64,000 nucleotides of DNA from Pseudothermotoga elfii DSM 9442 = NBRC 107921 (GCF_000504085.1 NC_022792.1:558001-622000), one strand, 5' to 3'; shown: positions 33,708 to 44,036, numbered from the stretch's first letter. Program-made: numbers and translations. Notes: a model not told the origin generated them from the letters alone.

Positions 33708-35398
33708 ACTTCTCCCTCCTCTGTAAATTGCTCAAATACATTTTTTATTTCCTCAACGCTGAAGGGCATACCGTCATATTTCGTAACCTTCTTTGAATGG
33801 TCGAGATTTGCAAAAGTTTTTAACAAGGAAGCAAACTGCGAGGTAAAGTTGTTCTCTATGATGACAACTTTCTTTGCCATATCAAAATATTTCTTTAAGT
33901 CCCTCGGCAATGGGTAAAGTTGTACCAAATGCAAGACAGCTATGTTTTCAAATGATTGTGCGGCTTCTTTCACAATTTCCTTTGTTGATCCAAAGCATAC
34001 AGCAAGGACTTCATAACCGCTATTTCCTGTTAACTCTGGGGTATAGTAGTCTTTGAAATTTGACATCTTTTTCATTCTCTTTTCCACCATCATTTTTCTC
34101 ATCTCAAAATCTTCAGTTATTCTCCCCGATTCATCATGTTCATCACTATCGACACAAACTAATCCTTCACCCCATCCCGGAATACCTCTTGGTGATATAC
34201 CTTTTTGTGTTAACTTGTATCTTAAATAATCAGAATCAGTTTTTATTAAATAATTTTCTATATTCTCAGGTAAAGGTACATTCTCAATGTTGTAAATCAT
34301 ATCCATCAAGTACTGGTCTGTTAGAATCAGAGCGGGTATCTGATATTTATCAGCAATCTGAAAAGCTTTCCAGGAGCATAAAAATGCCTCTTCTAAATTT
34401 CCTGGCGCGTAGATTACACGGGGAAATTCACCATGCCCTGCATACAGGGCAAACATGAGGTCAGCCTGTTCGGTTCTTGTTGGTAAACCTGTTGCAGGTC
34501 CAGGTCTTTGCGCTAAATGTACAACTATTGGGCTTTCTATCATCCCGGCGAGGCTCAGCCCCTCAGTCATAAGAGCAAATCCACCTCCAGATGTCGTGAC
34601 CATGGCCCTTCCCCCAGCGTACCACGCTCCAAGAGCCATGTTGATTGCAGATATTTCGTCTTCGGCCTGCTCGACAATAAGATCGAAATTGTCGGAAAGC
34701 TTTGCTAATTGCACTAAAACTCCTGTTGATGGCGACATGGGGTATGAAGAGATAAAGTTGCATCCGCCGGCTAAAGCGCCGAATGCAACTGCTTCAGCAC
34801 CGCTCAGCAGAAATTGATCACATATTTGTTTATTTTGCTTCAGCTTGGTAATCGAAAGCTTCTTTTTCGATGCAAGACCATTCTTATATCCGGATTTTAC
34901 CGCCTCAAGATTCTGGAATATTACTTCTTTGCTCTTTTTTGAAAAATACTGTTTGACAATGTTCATGGTATTTTCAAGATCAACTCCCAGTAAAGCTGTT
35001 GCAAAACCAATCATCACAGAATTTGCATAAATTTTGTTTCCCAGTGCACTGGCAGTCTTCAAAAGAGGTATGCGGAGCACCTTCAAAGTATCATCGATAC
35101 CTGGAAACTCCTCATCAACCACCAGAATCGAATCACTGCTTAATCTGTTTGATATACGTTTTAAATGCGAGACATCGTTTGATAAAAAGAGAGCAAAATC
35201 TGCTTTCTGTTTGAAAGCACGCACCGGTATATCGCTGACTCTTATTAAAGTAGAGTTACTTCCTCCTCTTACTCTTGACATATACTCTTTATAGCTGAAG
35301 ACGTTCAATCCGGCTTTTTTGAAAATTTTTGGCAGTAAAACTTCAACTGTTTGAATACCTTGCCCTGCTTCACCAGCAATAATAAAGGAATACTCCAT
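33704..35398 (-). CDS. korA: 2-oxoacid:ferredoxin oxidoreductase, fused gamma-alpha subunit
   Basis: A 564-residue subunit. Residues 1-180 are a gamma-type domain (IIAGEAGQGIQTVEVLLPKIF, SRVRGGSNSTLIRVS) and the rest is the alpha part (AVAFGALAGGCNFISSYPMSPSTGV, VEQAEDEISAINMALGAWYAGGRAMVTTSGGGFALMTE, then RPGPATGLPTRTEQADLMFA). This fusion is usual in the KorA/VorA type. ATG 35398 is chosen because the GGAG at 35411-35408 lies 9 bases before it and directly abuts the earlier in-frame GTG at 35407. The substrate (2-oxoglutarate, pyruvate or branched 2-oxoacids) cannot be decided from motifs. Confidence 0.88.
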   Translation of the reverse strand: MEYSFIIAGEAGQGIQTVEVLLPKIFKKAGLNVFSYKEYMSRVRGGSNSTLIRVSDIPVRAFKQKADFALFLSNDVSHLKRISNRLSSDSILVVDEEFPGIDDTLKVLRIPLLKTASALGNKIYANSVMIGFATALLGVDLENTMNIVKQYFSKKSKEVIFQNLEAVKSGYKNGLASKKKLSITKLKQNKQICDQFLLSGAEAVAFGALAGGCNFISSYPMSPSTGVLVQLAKLSDNFDLIVEQAEDEISAINMALGAWYAGGRAMVTTSGGGFALMTEGLSLAGMIESPIVVHLAQRPGPATGLPTRTEQADLMFALYAGHGEFPRVIYAPGNLEEAFLCSWKAFQIADKYQIPALILTDQYLMDMIYNIENVPLPENIENYLIKTDSDYLRYKLTQKGISPRGIPGWGEGLVCVDSDEHDESGRITEDFEMRKMMVEKRMKKMSNFKDYYTPELTGNSGYEVLAVCFGSTKEIVKEAAQSFENIAVLHLVQLYPLPRDLKKYFDMAKKVVIIENNFTSQFASLLKTFANLDHSKKVTKYDGMPFSVEEIKNVFEQFTEEGEV

Positions 35399-35508
35399 AA
35401 AACTCACTCCTTAAAATTTTGGAAAAACAATAAAAGTTAAGGCTTGTTTTATTTAATTCTATCACAAGTTTTACTTTTCAAGTTGTAGAATCTTTTTGGA
35501 GAGATTGC

Positions 35509-37047
35509 ATGTTTTTAGCTATAACCCTTTTGAGCCGTGTGGCATTGTTAGGATTAATAGTATTTGTTGTGATTCAGTCTTATTCTGCCAGGATTTCACT
35601 GGCGAAAATCTTCAACACTAAAAAACCCTATATACTTGGTTTGCTTGGTGGCATCTTTGGTGTGGCAGGTAATTTCCTTGGTTTGCCTTACAAAGGTGCA
35701 ATAATCAATTTTCGAGATATGGGTATAATTGTTACAGCCCTTTATGGGGGTTTTCCAGCGGCTTTGATAGGCAGCACGATTGCTTCCATTCACAGATATT
35801 TACTTGGCGGTCCAGCGGCTTTTGCGTGTGCCCTGGGGACAATCGGCGCCGGGCTATTTTCAAGTGTTTTTAGAAAACGATTTTTCCATTCGAAAAACAA
35901 AATTCTTGCAGGGAGCGTAGTTGCTATTTTTGCGGAGTTAATACACCTATCGATAGCCTATTTTTTTATATACCCACCAGAACTGGCGGCAGATATCGTT
36001 TTCAATGCACTAATCCCGATGACTGTGTCGAATTTTCTCGGTGTTGGACTCACACTCACTCTGGTTAAACAGAGTGAGCTGTATGTAAAAAATTTTTCCT
36101 CGCAGATTTTCTCAATCACACTTAGAGTTTTTGAAAGCGCTGTTAGACTACTGGAAAATCCAAATATGGAGAATCTAAACCTCTTTTCAAAAGATCTGGC
36201 AAAAATACTGAATGTCGATAAATTAACAATAAAACTCGAGGATGAGTTTAAACCAGAGAGAAAAAAGGGCGAATGCAGGCTCTTTATCCCACTAATTTCC
36301 AGAGGAAAGATCATCGGTCGAATCGTCGTTGAAAATCGAGATGGTTTCGACGAGGACCAGATTTTCATGATAAAGCAAATTTCAAAGTTCGTTGAGATAG
36401 TTGTTATTGGTGCTACAGCTGTTCGTGAGGCAATACTTGCCCGGGAAGCAATGATGAGAGATTTCATGTCCAAGTTAGGTCCACATTTTATTTTCAATAC
36501 ACTTGCAAGCATCAGATATCTTACTGTTAATAATGCAAATGACGCTGTAAAGATGATCGATAATCTATCAGAGTTATTGAGATATTATTTCAAAAATCAG
36601 AAGGCTTTTGTCTCTCTTGATGAAGAAATCAAAATAATCGAGTGTTATTTGTCGATAATGAAAGCGAGATATGGCGATATTTTGAGTTATCATATAAATG
36701 TAACAGGAGATTTTAGAAATCATCCTGTTCCGCCCATGATTCTTCAACCAGTAATTGAGAATGCAGTTGAGCATGGCGAAAAAAATGGAAAGATCTATGT
36801 AAAAATAGAAGCTGAAAAATATGGCGATTATATGATTTTGAAAGTTTCTGACAGCGGTAAAGGTTTGTCCAGGGGTTTTAAGAAAGGCGTTGGAATGAAA
36901 CTCCTGGAAACAAGATTAGAAAATATTTACTCAAAAAAAGCGAGTGTAAAATATGTAAACGATAACGGACTGACAGTTTTAATAAAAATTCCGCTGGAGT
37001 GTGAAAGTGTGAATATGTATGATAAAAGTGGCTATTCTGGAAGATGA
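35509..37047 (+). CDS. LytS-family sensor histidine kinase
   Basis: A 512-residue sensor with an N-terminal 5TM-LYT membrane domain (about residues 1-180; note KGAIINFRDMGIIVTALYGG and ASIHRYLLGG), a GAF-like domain (about 200-305), the His-kinase box HFIFNTLASIRYLT around 325 (His in PHFIFN) and a HATPase domain (PPMILQPVIENAVEHGEKNG, VSDSGKGLS, GVGMKLLETRLENIY). LytS-type kinases sense small metabolites or envelope state; the BtsS/YpdA relatives respond to pyruvate. ATG 35509 follows GGAGAGATTGC. It overlaps its response regulator gene by 29 bases, so the two form a pair. Confidence 0.9.
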   Translation: MFLAITLLSRVALLGLIVFVVIQSYSARISLAKIFNTKKPYILGLLGGIFGVAGNFLGLPYKGAIINFRDMGIIVTALYGGFPAALIGSTIASIHRYLLGGPAAFACALGTIGAGLFSSVFRKRFFHSKNKILAGSVVAIFAELIHLSIAYFFIYPPELAADIVFNALIPMTVSNFLGVGLTLTLVKQSELYVKNFSSQIFSITLRVFESAVRLLENPNMENLNLFSKDLAKILNVDKLTIKLEDEFKPERKKGECRLFIPLISRGKIIGRIVVENRDGFDEDQIFMIKQISKFVEIVVIGATAVREAILAREAMMRDFMSKLGPHFIFNTLASIRYLTVNNANDAVKMIDNLSELLRYYFKNQKAFVSLDEEIKIIECYLSIMKARYGDILSYHINVTGDFRNHPVPPMILQPVIENAVEHGEKNGKIYVKIEAEKYGDYMILKVSDSGKGLSRGFKKGVGMKLLETRLENIYSKKASVKYVNDNGLTVLIKIPLECESVNMYDKSGYSGR

Positions 37048-37690
37048 GCAGCTTGCCAGGGACAATTTAGAGCAGTTGATCAGAAAATATAGTGAATTTG
37101 AGCTGGTGGGATCTTTTTCAACAGGAAGAGAATTGTTGAGACATCTGAAAGATATCGATGTTGTATTTTTGGATGTGCGGCTTTCTGGCGAATCTGGTTT
37201 AGATGTTTCAAAAAAAATAAAAAGTACGGGTATCGTCTTTGTAACAGCATATCCAGAATATGCCGTGGAAGCTTTTGAAGTAAATGCCATAGATTATCTG
37301 GTTAAACCTGTGAGTGAAGAGCGATTCAGTGAATGTGTTGAAAAAATCTCACAGATTTGTTCACGATCGCTTGCCAAACTTCCTGTAAAAGATTTTGATG
37401 GAATATTATTGATTGATTTTAAAGATATTCTTTTCATAGAAGCTTTTGGGAAAAAATGCATGGCATGCACAATAAATGGAGAATATGAAGTTTATCATTG
37501 GAATATATCCCATCTTGAGAGAAGACTTCCTCGAGAATTCGTCAGAGTTCACAAGTCTTATATTTGCAACCTCGAGCACGTGAAAAAAATATTATGTTCT
37601 CCATGTTTTCAAATAGAGATGGAGAACTCCAAATTGATACCTGTTTCGAAAAAATATCAGAAATTTGTCAAGTCTGTTTTGTTGCGTTGA
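37019..37690 (+). CDS. LytTR-family response regulator
   Basis: A 223-residue regulator with a receiver domain (residues 1-120: acidic LEDEQ, phospho-Asp in VVFLDVRLSGESG near 53, Thr/Ala in VTAYPEYAVEAF and Lys in VKPVS) and a C-terminal LytTR DNA-binding domain (about 125-222: ILFIEAFGKKCMACT, SHLERRLPREFVRVHKSYICNLEHVKKI). LytTR proteins bind pairs of 9-base direct repeats spaced about two helical turns. A candidate pair sits just downstream in front of the cstA gene, its likely target. Confidence 0.92.
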   Translation: MIKVAILEDEQLARDNLEQLIRKYSEFELVGSFSTGRELLRHLKDIDVVFLDVRLSGESGLDVSKKIKSTGIVFVTAYPEYAVEAFEVNAIDYLVKPVSEERFSECVEKISQICSRSLAKLPVKDFDGILLIDFKDILFIEAFGKKCMACTINGEYEVYHWNISHLERRLPREFVRVHKSYICNLEHVKKILCSPCFQIEMENSKLIPVSKKYQKFVKSVLLR

Positions 37691-37706
37691 AGATTATTTT
37701 CCACTC

Positions 37707-37736
37707 ATTTGTTCCAAAAAAAATGCTATTTATTCC
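37707..37736 (+). promoter_or_regulatory. candidate LytTR operator before cstA
   Basis: ATTTGTTCC at 37707-37715 and ATTTATTCC at 37728-37736 are direct repeats differing at one base. Their starts are 21 bases apart, the spacing of known LytTR sites. They lie in the 105-base gap between the response regulator and cstA, upstream of a weak TAGAAT at 37759-37764. Confidence 0.5.
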
Positions 37737-37795
37737 CTCCTTGTTTTTCCTAGACCATAGAATAGTTAATACAAACTAAGGTGGGAGGGAAGGAA

Positions 37796-39517
37796 ATGAA
37801 CTCGCTGGTGCTTATGTTGATCTCTTTTTTTGGTTATATAATTGCGTACAACACATATGGAAAATGGCTTTCAAGGAAATTATTTCAGCTTAAGGATGAT
37901 AATCCAGTACCTTCAAAGAAATTTCAGGATGGAGTTGATTATGTTCCTACCAAGAGACATATTTTACTCGGTCACCACTTTACCACAATAGCAGGAACAG
38001 GACCCATAGTTGGTCCTGCAATAGGTGTCATTTGGGGTTGGCTGCCAGCATTCCTCTGGGTATTCCTTGGGCCAATATTTGCAGGTGGTGTTCATGATTT
38101 TGCCTCGTTAGTTATCTCATCACGACATGGTGGTAAAACGCTTGGTGAGATGACAAAGGGAATAGTTTCAAACAGGGTAGGGGTGATCTTTCTAATTCTG
38201 ATTCAATTTCTTCTCTGGTTAGTTGTTGCAGTTTTTGCTATGATTATGGGAATTTTATTTGACATGTATCCTCAAAGTGTCCTGAGCATCTGGATGGAGG
38301 TTCCCATAGCTATTTGGGTTGGTTATATGGTCTATAAGAAGGGAAAAAAGGATACCTTTTATTCTATCTTGGGTTTGATACTTCTCTATGTTTTTGCTGT
38401 TATTGGTATATATCTTCCCATGAAGATACCTCAAATGGGCCCTGTTTCACCGATTGTAACCTGGATAGTGATACTCCTTGTTTATGCTTATTTTGCCTCT
38501 ACTTTGCCGGTGCAAACACTTTTACAACCGCGTGATTATATAAACTCACACGAGCTCTTGGTACTCATGGCTGTTCTCTCAATAGGGGTTATAATATCAA
38601 GACCACAGGTAGTAGCTCCAGTTTATCAGCATGCGCCTGGTGCCCCAAATCTGTGGCCTGTTCTTTTTGTGACGATAGCTTGCGGAGCTATAAGCGGTTT
38701 TCACAGTTTTGCTTCCTCAGGAACGACAGTCAAACAACTTGAAAGAGAAACAGATGCGCAATTTGTCGGTTATGGCGGTATGCTTCTTGAGGGAGCTCTT
38801 GCGACATTAATCATCATAGCAGTGACAGCTGGTGTGGGAATGTTCGGAGCCGGAAGTTCTGGATATTTCAATTATTACTCCTCTTGGTCCACAACCGCTG
38901 GAGCAGGGTTAGCTGCACAATTGAAAGCAATTGTTGATGGTGCTTCTAATTTAATGAAAACAGTAGGTATACCTAAGGAATTGGGAGCTACATTAATGGC
39001 AATTTTTGTTGTGTCTTTTGCTGGAACAACACTTGATTCTGCTACGAGAATACAGAGATTCGGATTAGAAGAGCTGTTCAGGGGCAAAGGCAAAAAACCG
39101 ATAGGACCTTTTAAAAATAGATATTTTACAACTTTTGTCGTAGTAATAGCCGCATTCGGACTATGTATGGTTTCACCTGACGGAAAAGGTGCATTAAAAT
39201 TGTGGCCAGTGTTTGGCGCGTTGAATCAGCTTCTTGCCGGCCTTGCCTTGATGATAGCAACAGTATACTTAGCTAAAAAGAGAAAACCTATCTGGCCGAC
39301 CTTGCTTCCAATGATCTTTATGCTTCTCATGACTGTCTGGGCTACTATTTCAAATCTAACCGGTTATATTCGGTCACAAAACTGGCTTCTTGTTTTCATA
39401 ACACTTGTTACGTTAATTATAGCTGTATGGATGATAATAGAAGCCTTTATATCGATGGCAAAAGCTTATAAGAAAAAACAGGTTTATCAGGAAGAATTCG
39501 CGAAATCTGATGAATAA
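37796..39517 (+). CDS. cstA: CstA-family carbon starvation / pyruvate transporter
   Basis: A 573-residue membrane protein of the CstA/BtsT family, with the conserved GHHFTTIAGTGPIVGPAIGVIWGW region near residue 60, GGVHDFASLVISSRHGGKTLGE, FHSFASSGTTVKQL and FAGTTLDSATRIQRF. E. coli relatives of about 700 residues carry pyruvate or peptides; this is a shorter form. The frame opens at GTG 37781, but GGGAGGGAAGG inside that extension selects ATG 37796. The upstream LytSR pair suggests induction by an external nutrient, probably pyruvate by analogy. A strong terminator follows. Confidence 0.92.
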   Translation: MNSLVLMLISFFGYIIAYNTYGKWLSRKLFQLKDDNPVPSKKFQDGVDYVPTKRHILLGHHFTTIAGTGPIVGPAIGVIWGWLPAFLWVFLGPIFAGGVHDFASLVISSRHGGKTLGEMTKGIVSNRVGVIFLILIQFLLWLVVAVFAMIMGILFDMYPQSVLSIWMEVPIAIWVGYMVYKKGKKDTFYSILGLILLYVFAVIGIYLPMKIPQMGPVSPIVTWIVILLVYAYFASTLPVQTLLQPRDYINSHELLVLMAVLSIGVIISRPQVVAPVYQHAPGAPNLWPVLFVTIACGAISGFHSFASSGTTVKQLERETDAQFVGYGGMLLEGALATLIIIAVTAGVGMFGAGSSGYFNYYSSWSTTAGAGLAAQLKAIVDGASNLMKTVGIPKELGATLMAIFVVSFAGTTLDSATRIQRFGLEELFRGKGKKPIGPFKNRYFTTFVVVIAAFGLCMVSPDGKGALKLWPVFGALNQLLAGLALMIATVYLAKKRKPIWPTLLPMIFMLLMTVWATISNLTGYIRSQNWLLVFITLVTLIIAVWMIIEAFISMAKAYKKKQVYQEEFAKSDE

Positions 39518-39546
39518 TATTTCTCTGTCAAATTTTGCCAAAATAT

Positions 39547-39580
39547 AATGATGTGGGGTTTACCCACATCATTTTTATTT
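39547..39580 (+). terminator. rho-independent terminator after cstA
   Basis: GATGTGGG at 39550-39557 pairs with CCCACATC at 39563-39570 around the loop GTTTA, extendable by three A-T pairs, and is followed by ATTTTTATTT. It ends the LytSR-cstA region before the ribosomal cluster. Confidence 0.85.
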
Positions 39581-39693
39581 TCAATCACCAAAAAGATATT
39601 TTGAATATCATCGAAATTATTCAGTCGTTTAGTTTTGAATATAGTAATTTCTATCTTTATGAAAAAAATCGAAATAATAATTTCAATTCATTG

Positions 39694-39724
39694 TTGCCTG
39701 AGTAGCTCAAAATAATAGTATAAT
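39694..39724 (+). promoter_or_regulatory. possible upstream promoter of ribosomal cluster
   Basis: TTGCCT at 39694-39699 and a perfect TATAAT at 39719-39724, but with a 19-base spacer. It lies about 60 bases upstream of the better promoter and may be a second start. The AT-rich stretch before it (39581-39693) holds no gene. Confidence 0.35.
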
Positions 39725-39757
39725 CAAGCTTGCTGAATCCGTTTTTAAGATTAATAG

Positions 39758-39786
39758 TTGACAGAAATAAGTTATTGTAATAAAAT
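39758..39786 (+). promoter_or_regulatory. main promoter of str-S10-spc-alpha cluster
   Basis: A consensus TTGACA at 39758-39763, a 17-base spacer and TAAAAT at 39781-39786, giving a start near 39793 and a leader of about 28 bases before rpsL. It is the best sigma-A promoter in the window, which fits the heavy expression expected. Confidence 0.82.
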
Positions 39787-39820
39787 CGCCATTTGGTACG
39801 TCATCGAAGGGAGGATATAA

Positions 39821-40195
39821 ATGCCAACTATAAACCAGTTAATCAGGCTTGGTAGAGAAAGAAAAGTTGAAAAACCAAAAGCACCGGCTCTTCAGGGAAA
39901 TCCGCAAAAGCGCGGAGTCTGTGTTCGTGTAACCACGATGACGCCGAAGAAACCAAATTCAGCGTTGAGAAAAATTGCAAGGGTCAGGTTGTCGAATGGT
40001 ATAGAAGTCACGGCTTATATACCTGGAATAGGCCATAACCTTCAGGAACATTCAGTTGTTCTTGTTAGAGGTGGAAGGGTCAAAGATCTTCCGGGTATAA
40101 GATACAAGATTATTCGTGGAACTCTTGACACAGCCGGGGTTGAAAACAGAAAACAATCCCGAAGCAAATATGGAGCTAAGAGGCCTAAAAAGTAG
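39821..40195 (+). CDS. rpsL: 30S ribosomal protein S12
   Basis: S12 (124 residues) lies at the decoding centre of the small subunit. The family signature [20 protein letters not shown] and the loop [13 protein letters not shown] (streptomycin-related positions) are intact. It opens the ribosomal super-cluster, 28 bases after the predicted start of transcription; GGGAGGATATAA precedes the ATG. rpsG follows after 17 bases. Confidence 0.98.
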   Translation: MPTINQLIRLGRERKVEKPKAPALQGNPQKRGVCVRVTTMTPKKPNSALRKIARVRLSNGIEVTAYIPGIGHNLQEHSVVLVRGGRVKDLPGIRYKIIRGTLDTAGVENRKQSRSKYGAKRPKK

Positions 40196-40212
40196 TTTGG
40201 GAGGATGGTTGA

Positions 40213-40680
40213 ATGAGAAGAAGAAGAGCTGAGGTAAGAAAAATAGCTCCCGATCCTGTTTATAGCGATATCCTTGTCGCTAAACTTGTGAATAGAATAA
40301 TGTGGGATGGGAAAAAGGCAGTGGCACAGAAGATAGTGTACAGATCTTTTGAATACATTCAAGAAAAATCTGGAAAAGATCCACTTGAAGTTTTTCAAAA
40401 GGCAATCGAAAATGTTCGTCCGGTTTTGGAAGTCAGACCAAGACGTGTTGGTGGGGCAACTTATCAGGTACCGGTAGAGGTTCAAGAACCAAGAAAAACC
40501 TCTCTTGCGCTCAGATGGATTGTTGCTGCGGCTCGTGCCAAAAAAGGTAAACCAATGTATGTAAGACTTGCTGAGGAAATTCTTGCTTCTTATCAAGGAA
40601 CCGGTACTGCAATGAAAAAGAAAGAAGACGTTCATAAAATGGCGGAGGCGAACAGAGCATTCGCACATTTGCGGTGGTGA
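40213..40680 (+). CDS. rpsG: 30S ribosomal protein S7
   Basis: S7 (155 residues), the 3'-domain assembly initiator of 16S rRNA. Seen: an N-terminal basic [45 protein letters not shown] and a C-terminal [14 protein letters not shown]. The rpsL-rpsG gap (17 bases) is too short for the S7 autoregulatory site of the E. coli str operon, so that control is probably absent. fusA begins 11 bases later. Confidence 0.98.
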   Translation: MRRRRAEVRKIAPDPVYSDILVAKLVNRIMWDGKKAVAQKIVYRSFEYIQEKSGKDPLEVFQKAIENVRPVLEVRPRRVGGATYQVPVEVQEPRKTSLALRWIVAAARAKKGKPMYVRLAEEILASYQGTGTAMKKKEDVHKMAEANRAFAHLRW

Positions 40681-40691
40681 AAGGAAAACTT

Positions 40692-42776
40692 ATGCTGGAG
40701 ATTGAGGCGCTTTATGTACCACTCAGTAAGTTGCGTAACATAGGAATAATGGCACATATAGATGCCGGTAAAACAACTACAACAGAGCGTATACTTTATT
40801 ATACCGGTCGTAAACACGTGCTGGGTAGCGTTGATGAAGGAACTGCCACAATGGATTGGATGGAGCAGGAAAAAGAGCGCGGGATAACTATTAAAGCCGC
40901 TGCTACAACTTGTTTCTGGAAAGAACACCGTATAAATATAATCGATACGCCCGGACACGTGGATTTTACAGTTGAGGTTGAAAGAGCATTAAGAGTACTT
41001 GATGGCGCGGTAGCTGTTTTTGATGCTACAGCTGGAGTTGAACCGCAAAGTGAAACTGTCTGGAGGCAGGCTGAAAGATATTCAGTTCCAAGAATTGCGT
41101 TTATGAACAAAATGGATAAAACTGGCGCGGATTTTTTCATGTCTATAAAAAGCATGGTTGAAAAGCTCCATGCTAAGCCAGTTGCGATACAGGTTCCGAT
41201 AGGAGCAGAGAAAGATTTCATAGGTGTAGTAGATCTTATTGAGATGAAAGCCATAACGTGGACAAGTGAAGATGGAAGTGAATTTATCAAGCACGAGATT
41301 CCCGAAAACATGTTGGATCTTGCAGAGGAAATGCGCGAGGAAATGATATCGATGCTTGCAGAAGAAGACGAAGAACTTTTGGAGCTTTATTTGGAAGAAC
41401 AAGAGTTGCCTGTAGAAAAAATCAAGGATATTCTGAGAAAGGCAACTATAAACAATAAACTGGTTCCAGTTCTGTGTGGTGCTGCTGCAAGAAATAAGGG
41501 AATTCAACCATTGCTGGATGCAGTTGTGGATTATCTGCCTTCACCAATTGATATTCCTGCTGTCAAAGCAATTACCCCTTCTGGTGAAGAGATACAGATT
41601 CCTCCCTCAGTGGAGGGAGATTTTGCTGGGCTGGCTTTCAAAATACAGACAGATCCTTATGTTGGTAAGCTGGCTTATGTGCGTGTTTATTCTGGTAAAC
41701 TTGAAAAGGGATCATATGTTTATAACTCGACAAAACAGATTCGTGAGCGCGTGGCAAGACTTATATTTATGCATGCTGATAAAAGAGAAGATGCCGAGTA
41801 TGCAAGAGCAGGTGATATAGTAGCGATTATAGGCTTGAAAAACACGACCACAGGCGATACGTTGTGTTCACAGGAACGGCCAGTTCTTCTGGAAAAGATG
41901 AGTTTTCCTGAGCCAGTTATTTCTATAGCAATTGAACCATTGACGCGTGACGATGAAGAAAGAATGGTTAAAGCTGTTGCGGCATTGTCAGAAGAAGATC
42001 CAACTTTGCGTATTAATGTGGATAGAGAAACTGGTCAGGTAGTGCTTTCGGGGATGGGCGAGCTTCATCTGGAAATTGTTACAGACAGGTTAAAAAGAGA
42101 ATTTGGTGTAAATGTTAGAGTTGGAAGACCACAAGTTTCTTACCGTGAGACAATTCGACAGACTGGAACAGCTGAGGGAAAGTATGTAAGGCAAACTGGC
42201 GGAAGAGGTCAATATGGGCATGTTATTATGAAATTTGAGCCGTTGCCTCTTGACGGAGAAAAGCAATTTGAGTTTATCAATAAAACAGTTGGAGGAGTAA
42301 TACCAAGAGAATATATCCCTGCTATTGAAGAAGGTGTAAAGGAAGCTATGGAAATGGGAGTCCTTGCAGGTTATCCTATGATAGGTGTAAGGGCTGTCTT
42401 GCTTGATGGTTCTTATCATGAAGTCGATTCGTCTGAAATAGCTTTCAAAGTGGCTGCAAGTCTTGCTTTTAAGAATGCAATGAAAATTTGCCAGCCTGTT
42501 CTTCTGGAACCTGTTATGAAATTAGAGGTGGTTGTTCCGGAGGAATATGTAGGAGGTATAATAGCTGATTTAAATGCGAGAAGAGCACAGATAGAGTCAC
42601 TGGAAAGCAGAATAAATTTGAGAGTTATAAAAGCGTTTGTACCACTTTCTGAACTTTTTGGGTACGCAACCACGTTGCGATCTCTCAGTCAGGGTAGAGC
42701 AGTTCATGTAGCTCAGTTTTCTCACTACAAGGAAGCTCCAGATAAAGTTGTTGAAAAAGTACTCAAGGTTGTTTAG
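40692..42776 (+). CDS. fusA: elongation factor G
   Basis: EF-G (694 residues) drives translocation with GTP. It has [18 protein letters not shown] (P loop), [15 protein letters not shown] (switch I), [18 protein letters not shown], domain II and the EF-G-specific C-terminal domains IV-V ([53 protein letters not shown]). The frame opens at GTG 40674, but GAAAGGA at 40679-40685 supports ATG 40692, which gives the usual N-terminus. Confidence 0.97.
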   Translation: MLEIEALYVPLSKLRNIGIMAHIDAGKTTTTERILYYTGRKHVLGSVDEGTATMDWMEQEKERGITIKAAATTCFWKEHRINIIDTPGHVDFTVEVERALRVLDGAVAVFDATAGVEPQSETVWRQAERYSVPRIAFMNKMDKTGADFFMSIKSMVEKLHAKPVAIQVPIGAEKDFIGVVDLIEMKAITWTSEDGSEFIKHEIPENMLDLAEEMREEMISMLAEEDEELLELYLEEQELPVEKIKDILRKATINNKLVPVLCGAAARNKGIQPLLDAVVDYLPSPIDIPAVKAITPSGEEIQIPPSVEGDFAGLAFKIQTDPYVGKLAYVRVYSGKLEKGSYVYNSTKQIRERVARLIFMHADKREDAEYARAGDIVAIIGLKNTTTGDTLCSQERPVLLEKMSFPEPVISIAIEPLTRDDEERMVKAVAALSEEDPTLRINVDRETGQVVLSGMGELHLEIVTDRLKREFGVNVRVGRPQVSYRETIRQTGTAEGKYVRQTGGRGQYGHVIMKFEPLPLDGEKQFEFINKTVGGVIPREYIPAIEEGVKEAMEMGVLAGYPMIGVRAVLLDGSYHEVDSSEIAFKVAASLAFKNAMKICQPVLLEPVMKLEVVVPEEYVGGIIADLNARRAQIESLESRINLRVIKAFVPLSELFGYATTLRSLSQGRAVHVAQFSHYKEAPDKVVEKVLKVV

Positions 42777-42796
42777 GTGTGAAGGAGGGAGAATGA

Positions 42797-43996
42797 ATGG
42801 CTAAGGAAAAATTTGTAAGAACTAAGCCACATGTCAACGTCGGTACAATAGGCCACATAGACCACGGTAAAACGACGCTGACCGCAGCAATAACTAAATA
42901 CCTATCTTACAAAGGTTTTGCTTCTTTTGTGCCTTTTGAGCAGATTGACAAAGCTCCCGAGGAAAAGGCGAGAGGTATAACCATCAATATTACGCATGTT
43001 GAATATCAGTCAGAGAAGAGACATTATGCTCATATTGATTGCCCTGGACATGCGGACTATATCAAAAACATGATTACGGGCGCTGCTCAGATGGACGGTG
43101 CTATACTGGTTGTGGCTGCAACAGATGGTCCAATGCCACAGACTCGCGAGCATGTTCTTCTTGCGAGACAAGTTAATGTTCCTGCTATGGTTGTGTTTTT
43201 GAATAAAGTCGATGCAGTTGATGATCAGGAACTTGTTGATTTGGTGGAAATGGAAGTTAGAGACCTTCTGACAAAGTACGAATTTCCAGGGGATGAAATC
43301 CCAGTTATTAGAGGTTCTGCCTTGCTTGCTTTAGAGGCAAACGATCCAAATGATGCTGCATACAAACCTATACAGGAGCTGATCGACGCGCTTGATAGTT
43401 ATATTCCCGAGCCTGTTCGCGAAGTTGATAAACCATTCCTGATGGCTGTTGAGGATGTTTTCTCTATAACTGGTAGGGGAACTGTTGCAACTGGAAGAAT
43501 TGAGCGCGGGAAAATCAGGCCCGGTGACGAAGTTGAAATAGTTGGTCTGAGTTACGAAACCAGAAAGACCGTTGTCACCAGTGTCGAAATGTTCAGAAAA
43601 GAACTTGACGAAGGTCTCGCAGGCGATAATGTAGGTTGTTTACTTAGAGGAATAGATAAAGACGAAATTGAGCGTGGACAGGTTCTTGCAGCACCGGGAT
43701 CAATAACGCCCCATACGACTTTTAAAGCTAATGTGTATGTGTTGAAGAAAGAAGAAGGTGGAAGACATACTCCGTTTATGAAAGGCTACAGACCACAGTT
43801 CTTTATAAGAACAGCAGATGTCACTGGTGAAATCACCGAACTTGGTAACAATGCCGAAATGGTCATGCCTGGGGATAATGCTATTTTGACTATAAAATTG
43901 ATATATCCGGTCGCAATTGAAAAAGGTATGCGATTTGCTATTAGAGAAGGTGGAAGAACAGTTGGTGCAGGTGTAGTAGCCGAGATCGTGGAATAA
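42797..43996 (+). CDS. tuf: elongation factor Tu
   Basis: EF-Tu (399 residues) carries aminoacyl-tRNA to the ribosome. Signatures: [10 protein letters not shown], the effector [38 protein letters not shown] and SALLALE. Length and domain order are normal. The protein carries the usual ISQ-type insertion-free form of thermophilic bacteria. ATG 42797 follows GAAGGAGGG. It is the last str gene; a hairpin follows at 44006-44031. Confidence 0.98.
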   Translation: MAKEKFVRTKPHVNVGTIGHIDHGKTTLTAAITKYLSYKGFASFVPFEQIDKAPEEKARGITINITHVEYQSEKRHYAHIDCPGHADYIKNMITGAAQMDGAILVVAATDGPMPQTREHVLLARQVNVPAMVVFLNKVDAVDDQELVDLVEMEVRDLLTKYEFPGDEIPVIRGSALLALEANDPNDAAYKPIQELIDALDSYIPEPVREVDKPFLMAVEDVFSITGRGTVATGRIERGKIRPGDEVEIVGLSYETRKTVVTSVEMFRKELDEGLAGDNVGCLLRGIDKDEIERGQVLAAPGSITPHTTFKANVYVLKKEEGGRHTPFMKGYRPQFFIRTADVTGEITELGNNAEMVMPGDNAILTIKLIYPVAIEKGMRFAIREGGRTVGAGVVAEIVE

Positions 43997-44005
43997 ATCT
44001 TAAGA

Positions 44006-44036
44006 GAGTCGGGGAGCGATGCTCCCCACTCGTTTT
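44006..44036 (+). terminator. hairpin between tuf and rpsJ (weak terminator or attenuator)
   Basis: GGGGAGC at 44011-44017 pairs with GCTCCCC at 44021-44027; the stem continues after a bulged C as GAGT/ACTC (44006-44009 with 44028-44031). Only GTTTTG follows, so full termination is doubtful. It may tune the ratio of the str and S10 parts. Confidence 0.5.

Noticed and set aside
40042-40668. 208-codon open frame opposite rpsL and rpsG
   Set aside because: An antisense shadow of two conserved ribosomal protein genes.
44006-44036. tuf-rpsJ hairpin as a full terminator
   Set aside because: The stem is strong but the following T run is only four bases and no separate promoter for rpsJ is seen, so I keep it as a partial terminator or attenuator.
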